Assembly: GCF_027887165.1 (NCBI RefSeq)
Contig: NC_077233.1
Coordinates: forward strand, 184,257,517-184,321,516
Length of the DNA stretch: 64,000 nucleotides
DNA from: Monodelphis domestica
Taxonomy: Eukaryota; Chordata; Mammalia; Didelphimorphia; Didelphidae
Direction: 5' to 3'
The notes beneath the pieces are model-generated. The model was not told the origin of the DNA. It saw only the letters and a list, made by a program, of their open reading frames with translations, and did no database searches. The position numbers and the translations under genes are program-made. Below, one piece after another: positions 45,585 through 56,748 of this stretch (its first letter is position 1; each line of letters begins with the position of its first letter).

Positions 45585-45870
45585 TGGTAACCTGCATGGA
45601 GCCGTGCATTGAGCACTGACTCCTGCCTGGCGTTGGGAAGATTCAAATCTTTCCTCAGACACTTCTAGTGGCGTATGACCCTAAACAGGTCACTTAATGT
45701 CTCTGGACCTCAGTTTATTCATCTCTAAAGTGGGGATAATAATAGCAACTACCTCGGGTGATGTATAATATGTACAAAAAATAGCAACAAACTCAGGGTT
45801 ATTCTGAAGATGAAATGATATTTGTAAAGTGCTTTGCAAATGTTCAAGAACTATATGGATACTCTCACTA
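45585..45870 (+). mobile_element. MIR-like SINE, long copy
   Basis: B-box region GATTCAAATC, CTGGACCTCAGTTTATTCAT and GTAAAGTGCTTTGCAAATGT in order. Confidence 0.8.
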
Positions 45871-45894
45871 TTCTTTTTTTTAATTAAAACTGTA

Positions 45895-46100
45895 ATTTAT
45901 TTGGCACCTTCAAACATGCACTCATTGGATCCTCACAGAAACCAGAAACCCTTTTGAGTGGCTAAGATTATCCCTATTTTGCAAATGAGAAAATGAGGCA
46001 GATGGTAGAGAAGTGATTTGTCAATTACAACCAAAACTAGCAAATGTCAGTGGCTGGATTTGAATTCGAGTTTCTCCTCACTTCAAGTTTAATGCTCTTT
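45895..46100 (-). mobile_element. MIR-like SINE
   Basis: Lies tail to tail with the previous copy; CCCTATTTTGCAAATGAGAA and GAGGCAGATGGTAGAGAAG are visible. Confidence 0.72.
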
Positions 46101-46554
46101 TTCGCTGCTGTCAATGTATGCACAAAGAAATAAATACTGGGCGATCCCAAGAACACTAATACCTGGGGCAGATGAAGTGCTAGCCAAAGCTTGCCTACTT
46201 CAAATGAGTGCTTACAAACCCTTGTGTGTACCAAAGAGCCCTTGATCAGATCTGCAGATGAAGTGACTTCTCCTTGCAGAACCTCCAGGCCAGCTGGACT
46301 TGCCTGGAAGCAGAAGCAAAGCCTGGTGGGTCCCTGCTGTTCCCTTTCTCTTCTAGGATATTCATCTGCGCTGCCTGGTCCAAAGACATCGATCGTCTAA
46401 CCCACAAGCGTATGAGGAGGGGGGTGCCCACTGGCCAAGAAGGACTCCTTCCCCTCACACAAGCACTGTTGTGGTCTCTTCCCAAGCTGTCATTTCTGTC
46501 CCCCCACCCTTCCTTTGGTTAGAGAAAGACCGGAATTGCTCGTCCTAAATCTCA

Positions 46555-46760
46555 TTGTTGTGCAGTTGTGTTTGGCTCGTCCTGACCTCTTTTGAGGTTT
46601 TCTTGGCAGAGATGCTAGAGCGGTCTGCCATGTCCTTCTCTGGTTCATCTTACAGATGGGGAAACTGAGGCAAACAGGGTTAAGTGACTTGCCCGAGGTC
46701 TGATAAATAAATGTTGGAGGCCAGATTTGTTCTCAGAAAGAATAGTCTTCCTGACTCCCC
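46555..46760 (-). mobile_element. SINE type B
   Basis: TTTTGAGGTTTTCTTGGCAG, CAGATGGGGAAACTGAGGCA; the head is truncated near GTCTTCCTGACTCCC. Confidence 0.82.
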
Positions 46761-48129
46761 CAGAGCAGGTGCTCTCTCCGCTGTCAACTCATTAGACATC
46801 CCTAGCTCAGCTTCCAAACTCCCCCATTGCATGGGCCTCCCTCCACTGACTTGGGGGCCCCGGCTACCTCCTCTCGCCCGGCTTTGGTTAGGTCCTGCTA
46901 AGTCTGTTCGAGGGGCAGATTTCCTTTAAAAGAAGCAAGGTCTTTCCCCTAGGAAACTGAGTGAATTTGCTTCCTAGGAAAACAAGGAGACTCCACGGCT
47001 GTTTTTAAACCCAAGAAGGACAGCTATATCTATGCCAGGCCTCTCCCCAGTGTCGAGTGTAGACAGGGACTTACCAGATGAATCTCCTCTTGTGCGATTC
47101 TGTTGCCTGCAGGTCTCCAGGTAATCTCAGGCGAACTCTCCCGCCTCTCCAGTTATTTTAGGAATGAGAATTTTCTCCAGGTCTCAGGATATTCTTGGGA
47201 GGAATCTCCCAGCATCCAGGTCCTCTTCTAGCCCTGAACAGCCCCTATCCCTTCTCAACATTGAGCTCATCAAGAGAAAAGTGTCTTTTCTCCCTTCCCC
47301 CCTGGAGCAGAGACAGAAAAGAGGAAGGCACGTAAGGACGTTCATGCCTTCAGGAAGCTTCTTGTCTGCTGGGAAGGTCTTGGTCCCCTCCTACCTCCGA
47401 AGAACTCCTGGGAAGATGTACAGAAAGAGATCCAAGATCACTCGGAGAAGAACCTCCAGAAACTAGAGCACAAGAATACACAAATATAGCCAAATACTGG
47501 GGCGGAAGGGAAGCCCGGATCATCACCCCAAACCGGAGCGGAGCACGGCGGCCACCCAGTCCAAAGCCTCCGTCTCCTGGGAGAGGGAACCAAGGCTCGT
47601 AAATATCCAGTGAAATCTGACCGTAGCCTTCCGGACTCCAGGCCCAGCGCCTTCGTCCCTAGGCTGCCACTTGAGAGAGCTCCCATCAGAAACGCTGCCC
47701 TCTCCCCACCCAGGGGCGACTGTCAGGCTGCCGCCAGGGCACCCTGGGCTTGGGAGGGCCCTGGGCGCACAGTGACCCATCGTGACATCTGCCATGACAA
47801 TGGGGGGTGGAATTGTATGCCAGGCTGAATGGGGGGCAGGGAGCAATGGGAAGGGAATGACAGCAGAACCAGCAGCCTGGGGGTGGCGAGGAAGAGACGG
47901 CGGGTTCACCCCTCCTCCCTAAGCCCTGTATCTCTCCTCCATGCTGTTTGGTCTGTCAGGGAGGCACCTCGGTGAATGGGTGAGCCAGGGCTGGCCACAC
48001 CTTCTGCCCTGGAAGCGAAGGGCTAAAATAGCAGTGCAAACAGAGCCAGGAAAGGAAAATCATCACAGGAGGGGCAGGGCTGAGGAACCCCGAACATTCA
48101 GCCTTTATTTCCCTCGGCCCTAGGAAGGC
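46761..48129. other. Unassigned, moderately CpG-containing segment
   Basis: No recognised repeat. The part 47500-47780 has more CpGs than its surroundings but no TATA, CCAAT or GC-box arrangement. Overlapping frames on both strands (for example 47909-47523, minus) lack motifs. A distal regulatory role is possible; nothing is shown. Confidence 0.35.
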
Positions 48130-48330
48130 AGACTGGAAAGTCGAGGTAAGCTTGGCCTCGGCATGGAAGGATGTGGCCCCCGAAGACCTGGGTTTAGAGG
48201 GTGGCTTTGCTACCCAAGACCACCACGGCCTTGGGAAAGTCTCTGGTCCTCAGTTTCTTTATCTGTAAAAAGTGAAGTGTGCATTAGATAACTTCTAAGG
48301 AAGCTTCCAGCTCTCCCTGGAGGGGGACAC
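48130..48330 (+). mobile_element. MIR-like SINE
   Basis: GGTCCTCAGTTTCTTTATCT and GGAAGCTTCCAGCTCTCC are plus-strand words. Confidence 0.6.
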
Positions 48331-48738
48331 CCCGACACACTAGCAAGGACATAAATGGGCCTAGTGTTGAAGTAAAACAGATTCTGAGTTTCCTTCAGCA
48401 GGGCTAGGAATGAGGTAGATGGACGGTGGAGAGGCCGACAAAGAAGGCAAAGGAAGAGCAGGACCCTGACAGATATTATTAATCCACTGGTCCAGGCCAA
48501 CAATGGCCTGTCTGTTGGTCTTTATTTTTTACGTTTTGCTGATATGCTTTGTTTTGACATTATAAACATTTACAGATCGCCCCCACTTTGTGAGAATTCT
48601 CTCATAACAAAGTAAAATAGTTAAGTAAAACTAACAATATATGACCTCCTCTGAAAGTCCACAGAATTAATAGTGAATGAATACACATCTATATTCTCTA
48701 ACTCCCATCCTCCCAAACCACTAAATAAAAAGGAAAAG
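48331..48738. other. Unassigned segment
   Basis: AT-rich after 48520; no element recognised. Confidence 0.3.
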
Positions 48739-48739
48739 T

Positions 48740-48905
48740 GGGGCAGCTGAGTAGCTCAGTGGATGGAGAGCCAGGCCTAGAGATGGGAGGTCCTGGGTTC
48801 AAATGTGACCTCAGACACTTCCCAGCTGGGTGACCCTGGGCAAGTCACTTAACCCCCATTGCCTACCCCTTGTGGCTCTTCTACACAAGATTGAGACTAA
48901 GATAC
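48740..48905 (+). mobile_element. SINE type A, first of two in tandem orientation
   Basis: Head and core intact; the tail is replaced after GCTCTTCTACACAAGATTGA. Confidence 0.88.
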
Positions 48906-48947
48906 TTTGAAGGGAAGAGACTGAAGCTAGCAAGAATATATAATACT

Positions 48948-49104
48948 GGGGGCAGCTGGGTGGCTCAGTAGAATGAGAGACAGGCCTAGAGACAGGAGGT
49001 CCTGGGTTCAAATTTGACATCAGACACTTCCCAGCTGGGTGACCCTGGGCAAGTCATTTGACCCCCATGCCTCTTCCACCAGTATTGATAAGGTAAGGTT
49101 TGTT
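48948..49104 (+). mobile_element. SINE type A, second of two
   Basis: About 40 bp from the first copy, same strand, with a different 3' deletion (CATGCCTCTTCCACCAGTAT), so it is not a simple duplicate. Confidence 0.88.
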
Positions 49105-49129
49105 TTTTTTTTTTAAAGGAAAAAGCTAA

Positions 49130-49560
49130 TTTCTAATCGCCACTATGTATAACCAAGCAAAACAAAAATCCCTCATTGGTTGTATACATGCATGTCGCTG
49201 TGTGTGGACTATATACACACACGATACAGTTACTCCACGTCGATATGTATCTCATCATGTATCCCACGGCCTCGTTGTGGGAGGTTTGTTTATGTCTTGT
49301 CAGATGTGTCATTATTATATTGGGTCGGTCTTAGGTTTCGTCATCGGTTCTCTGAAATCCCAGACTCTCTTGTGTGGATTGCGATTCTCCTGGCTTTCGC
49401 AATTGACATAGCTGTGATGCTAGAGTGCGGATTGTTTTCCTGGTTCTGCTCATCTCGTTCTTCCTCAGTTTATAAAAGTCCTTAATTGGTCACTTTTCTA
49501 ATGCTGATGCTAGAGTGCGGATTGTTTTCCCGGTCCTGCTTCATCTTCATTTTTATGGGA
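49130..49560 (-). mobile_element. Probable LINE 3' fragment with a partial duplication
   Basis: GTTTTCCTGGTTCTGCTCAT is the minus-strand LINE phrase seen elsewhere here. TGATGCTAGAGTGCGGATTG occurs at 49415 and 49505, a 90 bp spaced repeat. Confidence 0.55.
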
Positions 49561-49619
49561 TCCCAGCCCATCGCAGGTAATCATTCCTCTCCACAGTGAG
49601 CAATGCAAATGCCATCCCC

Positions 49620-49770
49620 ATCCCGCTCTAGCCCTGGGCCAGTCACTTACCTTTTGCTTGTCCCAGTGTCCTCCACTTGTAAAATGGGGATCAAAATAGC
49701 TGATGCTTCAGAGTCGTTGTGAGGATCAAAGCAGGTAACATCTGTGAAAAGCACTTGGTACAGTGCTCCC
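49620..49770 (+). mobile_element. MIR-like SINE
   Basis: GGGCCAGTCACTTACC and TGTAAAATGGGGATCAAAAT. Confidence 0.68.
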
Positions 49771-50284
49771 TCCCCCACCCTAAGAGCAGCCCAGAGGAGC
49801 CTCCCATGGGGAGGGACATGTGGGTGCGAGTCAGCAAGCAGGGCTCTGAATCACTCATTATGTGTGCTTGGAGCCGGGTGCCCTCACGCACAGGAAAAAA
49901 GTTCTTCTCTAGGGCTACAGGCTGACTTCTAATCCATCCACAAGGCCACAGACTTGTATTATTCATCACAAAGGGGTCAGGATGAGAGGAGGTGGATGAC
50001 TCAGTCGGAGTCCATCATGACTCCTAGAGAAAGAACCATCGATGAATGGCGGTGGGTCATTTTCTTTCCCACAATGTTTCCTTGCCTATGAGGTGGCGAG
50101 GGAGGCAGCAGACGTGGCGGGCCTGGCATCCTAGGGACGGGCTCTGCCAGCTGGCGGGAGGCTCAGGGAGCCTAGAGCTCAGCAGATTTAATGAATGACT
50201 CCAAGCCAATCCAATACACATTTTTTAAGCACCTACTATGTTCCAGACACTATGCTAAGGGCTGGGGACACAATTAATCAAAAG
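49771..50284. other. Unassigned segment
   Basis: A worn tail phrase (AAGCACCTACTATGTTCCAG) precedes the L1 at 50285. Nothing else is recognised. Confidence 0.3.
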
Positions 50285-50810
50285 AGAGTGCTGAGGAACG
50301 GCTGAATAAATTGTGGTATAGGGTGGAAATGGGATACTCTTGTGCTGTAAGGGATGATGAACTGGAGGATTTCAGAAAGAGCTGGAAGGACCTCCCTGGA
50401 CTGATGCAGAGTGAAATAAGCAGAACCAGGAGGGCATCGTACACGGTCACAGTCATATTGTGGGACAATCAAGTGTAACAGACCTTGCTATTAAAAGCAA
50501 GGCAATGATCCAGGACAATTCTGAGGGACTTAGGAAAAGAATGCTAGAGAAAGAACTGTGGGAGAAGAAACGCAGATGAAAACATGATTTATCACTTGTT
50601 TACTCGGGTATCTGATTTGGAGTTTGGGTTTTATAAGATTATTTTTTTTCAGAAATGAATAATATGGAAATAACACATGTATAAACCAGTGGAATTCCTT
50701 GTCAACTCTGGGAGGAAGAAGGGAAGAGGGGAGGAAGACAACATGAATCATGTAATGTTGGAAAACTTATGGATAAATTTGTTATTGAAATAAAATCAAG
50801 ATAAAATTTT
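50285..50810 (+). mobile_element. L1 3' end
   Basis: GGATGATGAACTGGAGGATT, TGATGCAGAGTGAAATAAGC and AGAAAGAACTGTGGGAGAAG, then an A/T-rich end. Same subfamily as 16683-17187. Confidence 0.85.
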
Positions 50811-50821
50811 TATTTATTTTT

Positions 50822-51579
50822 TTTAACCCCTACCTTCCATCTTGGAATCAATACTGTGTATTGGTTCCAAGGCAGAAGAGTAGTAAAGGCTAGGTAATGG
50901 GGGTTAAGTGACTTGCCCAGGGTCACACAGTTAGGAAGTGTCTGAGGCCACATTTGAATCCAGGACCTCCCATCTCTAGGCCTTGTAAAGGTTAAATTTT
51001 GGGTTGAGGCTGAATATAAAATTAGTTGGTCGCCAGGGATCTAATTTTTAAATCCCAATGAAGCACTCAAGTCAGAATGGAATTTTATGGTGATTTATTT
51101 ACAATAGGAGGAAGAAATTGAGAGAGAAAGAGAGAGAGAGAGAGAGAGGGGGGGGGGGGAGAAGGAATTTTAAACTGTTCCAGCTCAGGCTGAGCCAGGC
51201 AGGAGTTCAAGGCCTTGGCAGAAGGCCAAGGGAAAGGGGAGTCAATCTTATCACTCACCACGTGACAGTCTCAAGGAAGCTGTTTGAGGGAGCTCCTCAA
51301 GTTCCAGGGTCAACTGGCGCCCAGGCAGTCCCCACAGGAAGTGATGCGAACTCCAAAGGCAGTTCTCTATATCACTTCCTATGTCTCACATGCGCCAATG
51401 GTGGCTCATGCTTGGCTTAGGACAATCCAGGGGACAATCAGTTGTTTCTGATTTGTCACTTGTTAGCACATGCCAGTGTAGTGTGGGTGTATACAATCCT
51501 GGGTGCTAGACTAAGCAAAATGGAGAAAATCTAAAATTCACAGCCTGGCTCTCAATCCACTGAGCTACCCAGCTGCCCC
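50822..51579 (-). mobile_element. SINE type A, split by a solo LTR
   Basis: The tail and body are at 50822-50983 (ending CATCTCTAGGCCT) and the head at 51543-51579 (GCCTGGCTCTCAATCCACTG to AGCTGCCCC). Removing the LTR and one GCCT restores a continuous SINE. Confidence 0.93.
50984..51542 (-). mobile_element. Solo LTR inserted in a SINE
   Basis: A 559 bp element with TG...CA ends: plus strand TGTAAAGGTTAAATTTTGGG to AAAATTCACA. It is flanked by the 4 bp direct repeat GCCT (50980-50983, 51543-51546). AATAAA on the minus strand (51099-51094) sets the orientation. A GA run and G11 stretch (51122-51161) lie just upstream of that signal in element sense. No internal retroviral sequence. It resembles the other LTR in duplication length, but I cannot align the two beyond the signals. 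Confidence 0.82.
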
Positions 51580-51773
51580 TGTACATTTTTTTTAAGAGAG
51601 TCTTTACCCTTGAGAAGCTTACAATCTAATGGAAAAGGAGGTAGAAAACACATACAAAAGGAGGCAGGAAAGGGGACAAGGGTATTCAAGGGGCATTTTG
51701 TTCTGTGGGTAAAGCGGCAGATGTTAGTGGGTACCTAAAAATCTGTTTTCTCTCCTTTATAAAGGAAGGCATT

Positions 51774-51960
51774 GGGGCAGTTAAGTGGCTCAGTAGACTG
51801 AGAACCAGGCCTTCAGATAAGATGTCCTGGGTTCAAATCTGACCTCAGACACTCCCTAGCTGGGTGACCCTGGGCAAGTCATTTAATTCCCTCTGCCTAA
51901 CCCTTACTGCTCTTCTGCCTTGGAACCAATACATAGTATTGATTCTAAGGCAGAATTTTA
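51774..51960 (+). mobile_element. SINE type A
   Basis: Complete; the tail reads CTAAGGCAGAATTTTAAAAC. Confidence 0.9.
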
Positions 51961-51964
51961 AAAC

Positions 51965-52685
51965 ATAAAATAAAATAAAACAAGGCATCAAGCTAAAACA
52001 GGCTGAGGATAAATCTAGCTTATGTTTCCATTCTTCTCTATCTAGACTGCCCAAACCCTGGCCCAGATCCATGTCTGATAACCTCTGATAGCCTCAGACC
52101 TGCCTGGAAGAAGGCAAGAGCCCACTCAGGCTCAGTTTTTGGACAACCTCTACCTGTGGAGAATGCCAACAGATAGGGAGTATAATGGGATTATCCTATT
52201 CTGTTATCTTCTTTCCACAATTAGGATCTAGGAGCCTCTTTCTTGTCAAGGTCAGATGGGAAAGGGGAAGCAGAGAAGCTTTTTCTAGGCAGAGCTGGGC
52301 TCCTGGGAGAAGAAACCCAGGGAGGCTCCCCCCGGGGGGCGGGGGGGGGGGAGAGGAAAGGACGGCGAGGCAGTGCCCTGGCCTCCAAGTGCCGGAGATG
52401 CTCAGCAAGAAATGAGTTCACATGCTGTCTCACTGTCCTCCCTGGTAAAGTGGGGGAATAGCATCTCTTATTTGTTATGAGGCCCAAATGCTGTAATACA
52501 GATAGTAGTCGTAGTCTCTCGGTAACCGAGGATGCCGATTGTCTTTGTGCGTTTTCATCTATGGTGTATAGATGAGTGTGCACAAAGACAAAGCCCTTTG
52601 CAAACAGTCAAGGGCCATATAAATGCTAACTAGTATTAGGAAATGTAGCTGGGAAAGCCCTACAGAACAAAGAAAAATAAGGTGA
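51965..52685. other. Unassigned segment with a G-run
   Basis: At 52329-52351 a C6G6 palindrome adjoins CGGGGGGGGGGG. A 20 bp inverted-type word around AAAGACAAAGC / GTCTTTGTGCG flanks 52540-52590. No element or exon supported. Confidence 0.35.
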
Positions 52686-52689
52686 TGGG

Positions 52690-52870
52690 CATTAAAATCT
52701 GCAAAGTGCTTTTGCCTCATGGGAGCCTTACAGCAAGTGTAGCTTATGTCCATTTTACAGATAAGTAAACTGAGGCTCAGGAATGGTTCAATGACTTGTC
52801 CTGGGTCGCTCAGCTAATCAGTATCAGGGCCAGCACTTGAATCCAGGTTCTCCAGATTTCCATTCCTGTG
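52690..52870 (-). mobile_element. MIR-like SINE
   Basis: GTCCATTTTACAGATAAGTA, ACTGAGGCTCAGGAATGG. Confidence 0.75.
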
Positions 52871-53732
52871 CTCCATTTGTTATGAAATGAAACTTGGAGG
52901 GATAACTGGTACTTTCTGTCCTTTTTTCCAGTGGGGGATGGGGGTGGAGTGGTAGAGAACAGCAGGAGAGAGTCTGGCTTCCTGGGCATTGGTCCAGCCT
53001 GCCTTTCGGTGTCTCCCTCTGAACTGCATTCCTCTAGTGTCCAGCTGGCCAAACCTGAGCGGCACCATCTCCCCCCTCCACTAAGGCGGAATTTCTTTCC
53101 CCCTGCACGGAGGGGCCATTGGAGGCGGCGATCTGGACACAGGAGGGGGCAGATGCTTCTCCCCTTCCACCTGCACCGAGCCTCCTTCCTCCTTCCTTGC
53201 CCCGAGGCAGAGCATCACCTTTCTTTCTCCTCGATGCCAGCCTCCTGGCAGCGTCTCCCAAGACCCGGGGACCGACTCCTGTCAGCTCATCAGGACTCCT
53301 GACTGCGCTTGGCAGCCGAAGCCCTTCTAGCCACAAGTCCCATTTGCGTGTGACCCAGCGTGTAGAGCCAAACCCCGTCGGAGGAGCACAGGAAAGGCGA
53401 GGGCTCCCTGCGAGGGGGGGAGAGCGGGACTGCCAGAAACAAAGGCCTCGGCCCGCTGCCCTGTCCCTTCCCAAGGGACAGGGGGGTGTCAGTCTGCAAA
53501 CACCCCTGGGCGCTGACAGGCAGGGGAGGATTTGCAGGCTGGTGACCCCCCGGGCCCTGGGCCTCTTTCACACAGAGGCTGCCCTCTATGAACTAGCACG
53601 AAGTCACGAGAGAAGGCTGGGGAGGATCTCTGGGCCTGGAGGGTGTATCCTGGGGAAGGCTGCCATTTCTACCTCCCCTTCTCCTCTCAGGTTTCTTTCA
53701 TGATAAATGGAGCATCAGAATGGAAATCAGGA
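52871..53732. other. GC-rich unassigned segment
   Basis: CpGs are fairly common at 53050-53560 and a 194-codon plus frame spans 53119-53703, with a 146-codon minus frame over it. Neither has motifs or convincing splice context. It may be a weak CpG island remnant. Confidence 0.35.
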
Positions 53733-53914
53733 GGGGGCCGCTGCTGCTCAGTGGATGGAGAGACCGGAGGTCCTAGGTTCAAATCTGGCCTCAGACACTT
53801 TCCAGCTGTGTGACCCTGGGCAAGTCACTTGACCCCCATTGCCCAGCCCTGACCACTCTTCTGCCTTGGAGCCAATACACGGTATTGACTCCAAGATGGA
53901 AGGTAAGGGTTTAA
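53733..53914 (+). mobile_element. SINE type A, short head deletion
   Basis: From GCTCAGTGGATGGAGAG the copy jumps to ACCGGAGGTCC, losing about 12 bp; the rest is near consensus. Confidence 0.92.
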
Positions 53915-54560
53915 AAAAAAATGGAAATCAGGAAAATCTGGGCTCAGATGCTGGCTCTGACACTTCCTGGATAACTCAGCTTTCTCATCTATAAATGTGG
54001 TAACAATGCATCTCACAAGGTTGCAAGGATCCAGGCTATATTGTACTAAGGTGGCCTATCCCTCTGTTCTTTAGCTTTGGGGAATAAGTGCCACATTATC
54101 TATCCTATACCAAAGAGAGCATCAGGAGGCCACAGCTGTAGTAGTAGCTCTGCCTCTAACTAGCAAGTTCCTTTTATCCTCTTGGCCTCAGTTTCCCTAT
54201 CTGCAAAACAAGAGAGTTACGCTGAATAGTATCTAAGGTCCTGTTCAGCTCCAGAATTGTGTCATTCTGGGGCTGTGCCAAGCTTGCCCAAGTCTGCCCA
54301 GGGAGCACCTCCCCCTGTTGCCCACACCTCTAATAAAGGCTCTGCAAAAGATCGGGTCTGGTGTAGGTCTGATCCTGGGGGAGGATTTATGCTTCAGAAG
54401 CCTTTTTAGAGAGAACTGGCTTTGTGGGAAGAACCTGTTTCAGTTCCTTCCTGGAACTCCAGGAAAGCAGAAGGCTTTGAAGTTGACTATGGGATTTGTT
54501 CTACGCTTTCTGCTCCCCTGACACCCAGATGCATGGATCTCCCTGCTCATGCTTTTAAAA
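53915..54560. other. Worn MIR-like words and unassigned sequence
   Basis: Two MIR-like stretches at about 53930-54010 and 54160-54265 (CAGTTTCCCTATCTGCAAAA), otherwise unassigned. Confidence 0.4.
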
Positions 54561-54564
54561 GCAG

Positions 54565-54830
54565 TTTCTTTTCTTTTCTTTTTTTAAATTTTATTTTTAT
54601 TCATGTACAACACACTTCCATATTGGTCATTGTTGTAACCAAAACCCCCAAATAAAACCATAAATACACTCGACTCTAACCGTTCTTTCTCTGGAGGGAG
54701 AGCCTTCCCAAATTCGTCTTTCAGGACTGTCCCACATCGCTGCATGGCTGAGAGGAGCCAAGTTTTCACAGATAATCATCCTCCAATATTGCTGTGATTG
54801 TGTTCGATGTTCTCTCAGTTCAAAAGCAGT
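54565..54830 (-). mobile_element. L1 3' end, variant tail
   Basis: CCATATTGGTCATTGTTGTA, AATAAAACCATAAATACACT and AATATTGCTGTGATTGTG follow a minus-strand L1-type 3' region. Confidence 0.65.
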
Positions 54831-55068
54831 TTTCTTTAAGAAAAAAACCCTGTTTGCCTCTTCTTGCCCTTCTGTCTTAGAATTGTAACCAAGACAGGAA
54901 GTAAGGGTTTAAAAAAAATAAAAGAAAATGTTCTTACTGCTCTTTTTCCACCCCTAACATCGCTGTCTTTTTCCTGTAACTCCACTTTGCCCATAAAATC
55001 CTCCCTTACGACAAAATACAGTTAAACAAAATACGTCAGCACACATTTATTTTGTAAGAGGAGATAAT
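54831..55068. other. Type A tail scrap and unassigned sequence
   Basis: CCTTCTGTCTTAGAATTG then GACAGGAAGTAAGGGTTT at 54869-54911 look like two SINE tails joined head-out. Confidence 0.4.
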
Positions 55069-55213
55069 GATGGGGGTAGCAGAGATGGAAGGGATCCTGG
55101 GTTCAAACCTGGTCTCAGATACTTCAGCTACGTCACCCTCTGCAAGTTACACCACTCTTCTGCTTGGAAAGGATACTTAGTATTCATTCCAAGATGAAAG
55201 GGAAGAGTTTTTA
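55069..55213 (+). mobile_element. SINE type A, degraded
   Basis: B-box GGGTTCAAAC remains; several internal deletions. Confidence 0.72.
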
Positions 55214-55259
55214 ATTTAAAAAACACAATAAGAGATCATTCAATTATATTCTTACAGTA

Positions 55260-55420
55260 GAAAGGAAGCCCAGAGGATCCAGGTTCAAAACTTATCTCTG
55301 TCACCTGTGTGACCTTGAGCAAGTCACCACTTCTCTAGATCTGTTTGCTTATCTGTAAGACAAGGGAGTTAGACTAAATGGCTTCAAAGTTCCCTTTTAA
55401 ATCTCTGATCCTACCTATTT
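55260..55420 (+). mobile_element. MIR-like SINE
   Basis: GGTTCAAAACTTATCTCTGT then GTGACCTTGAGCAAGTCACC. Confidence 0.68.
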
Positions 55421-55424
55421 CTAA

Positions 55425-55712
55425 AAAGTTTATTTATTTAATTAACTAATTAAGAATATTTTTCCATGGTTACATGAATCATGTTCTTTCCCTCCCCTCC
55501 ACCCACCCCCCTCCTGTAGCCAAAGAGCAATTCCACTGGGTTTTACATGTGTCATTGCTGATCCTACTCTACTGCAAATATGAAATAGTTTCTGAACAAT
55601 GATACATATATAACCCAGTGGAATTGCTTGTCATCTCCATTAGAGGGGAGATCATGAATCATGTAGCCATGGAAAAATATTCTAAAGAAATTAATAAAAT
55701 TTTAAAATAAAT
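55425..55712. mobile_element. Two L1 3' ends in inverted order
   Basis: 55425-55560 is a minus-strand tail (TTTTTCCATGGTTACATGAA; CAATTCCACTGGGTTTTACA). 55565-55712 is a plus-strand tail (ACCCAGTGGAATTGCTTGTC; ATGTAGCCATGGAAAAATAT). The two are partly complementary. Confidence 0.78.
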
Positions 55713-56490
55713 ACAATTTTTTTTTGTGAAAATAAAGTATAATAAATCTGATTCAGGCATTGGTCCTGACTGAAAAGGTATGCCACATTCTGCTCCCTCC
55801 TCTCTAACAAGAGGCATATTTGCCTGTCAGTCCCCTGAAGTCATAAATCATCCAGGATTTGATCAGAGCCCTTTTCATGTTGTTACCCCTCAAAAGCAAT
55901 TTCTTTCAGAAGATACCAGGGACTTGGAGACTCCTACCTCGGCGGCCCTCTGGGTGATAGGAGGTGTTCAGCTCTCAGGCACCTCCCATAAGAGAGTCTC
56001 CCCTTTCCAATAACCTTTCTTCACTCTCTCCCTTCCGCCTTAGTTCTGAGATATTTAAAGCCCACAGGCCCCAGACTTCCTTCTCCCCTCTGTCAGGGAA
56101 CTCGAGGAACTCTTCAGCTCCTCTATATGCTTTGCAATCCCTCAGCCTCAGGGGCTTCTCTCCTATTTCCTCAGAAGTTGGGCTGCGAGGGTTTCCTTCT
56201 CAGACTGGGCAGAAGGAGGGTCTGGAGTCCCAGACCCTTGAAAGATATCCCTCTATAGCTGGTTTAGATACACTATGAGGATGCTGGTTTTCAGGACTCT
56301 GACTAGAATCCAGACTAAATTGATACTCTCCAAACAAAGGGAACAATCCTCCAACCTCCTAAGAATGTCTTCCCTCCTTCTCTGACCTCCCTTCTTTTCC
56401 ACCACCCCTGATGAAATACATTAGAGCTAACCTCAGTATTCTATCACCATCGAAGGCCTCATTTAACACCTATTCATTCTTGTTCAGTGC
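55713..56490. other. Unassigned segment
   Basis: Pyrimidine-leaning sequence with a 104-codon plus frame (55964-56278) rich in Ser and Pro; no motif and no splice context. Confidence 0.3.
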
Positions 56491-56493
56491 TTT

Positions 56494-56748
56494 TCCAAAC
56501 AAACCGTGCCCAACTCTTCATGACCCCATTTAGGATTTTCTTGGCAAAGATCTGGCAGGGATCTGCCATTTCCCTCTCCAGTTTATTTTACAGAGGAGGA
56601 AAACTAAGGCAAACAAGGTAAAGTGACTTGTTCAGGGTCACACAGCTAGTAAATAAATGTCTGGGGCCAGATTTGAACTTGGGAAGAGGAGAGTCTTCCA
56701 GACTCTAGGCCCAGCACTCTATCTACTGTGCAGCCTAAACTCTCCTAA
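56494..56748 (-). mobile_element. SINE type B, full length
   Basis: CTCTTCATGACCCCATTTAG, GGTCACACAGCTAGTAAATA and a diverged head (CTACTGTGCAGCC). Confidence 0.87.

Noticed and set aside
53119..53703. A 194-codon plus frame in GC-rich sequence
   Set aside because: No motif, overlapped by an equally long minus frame, no convincing splice sites.
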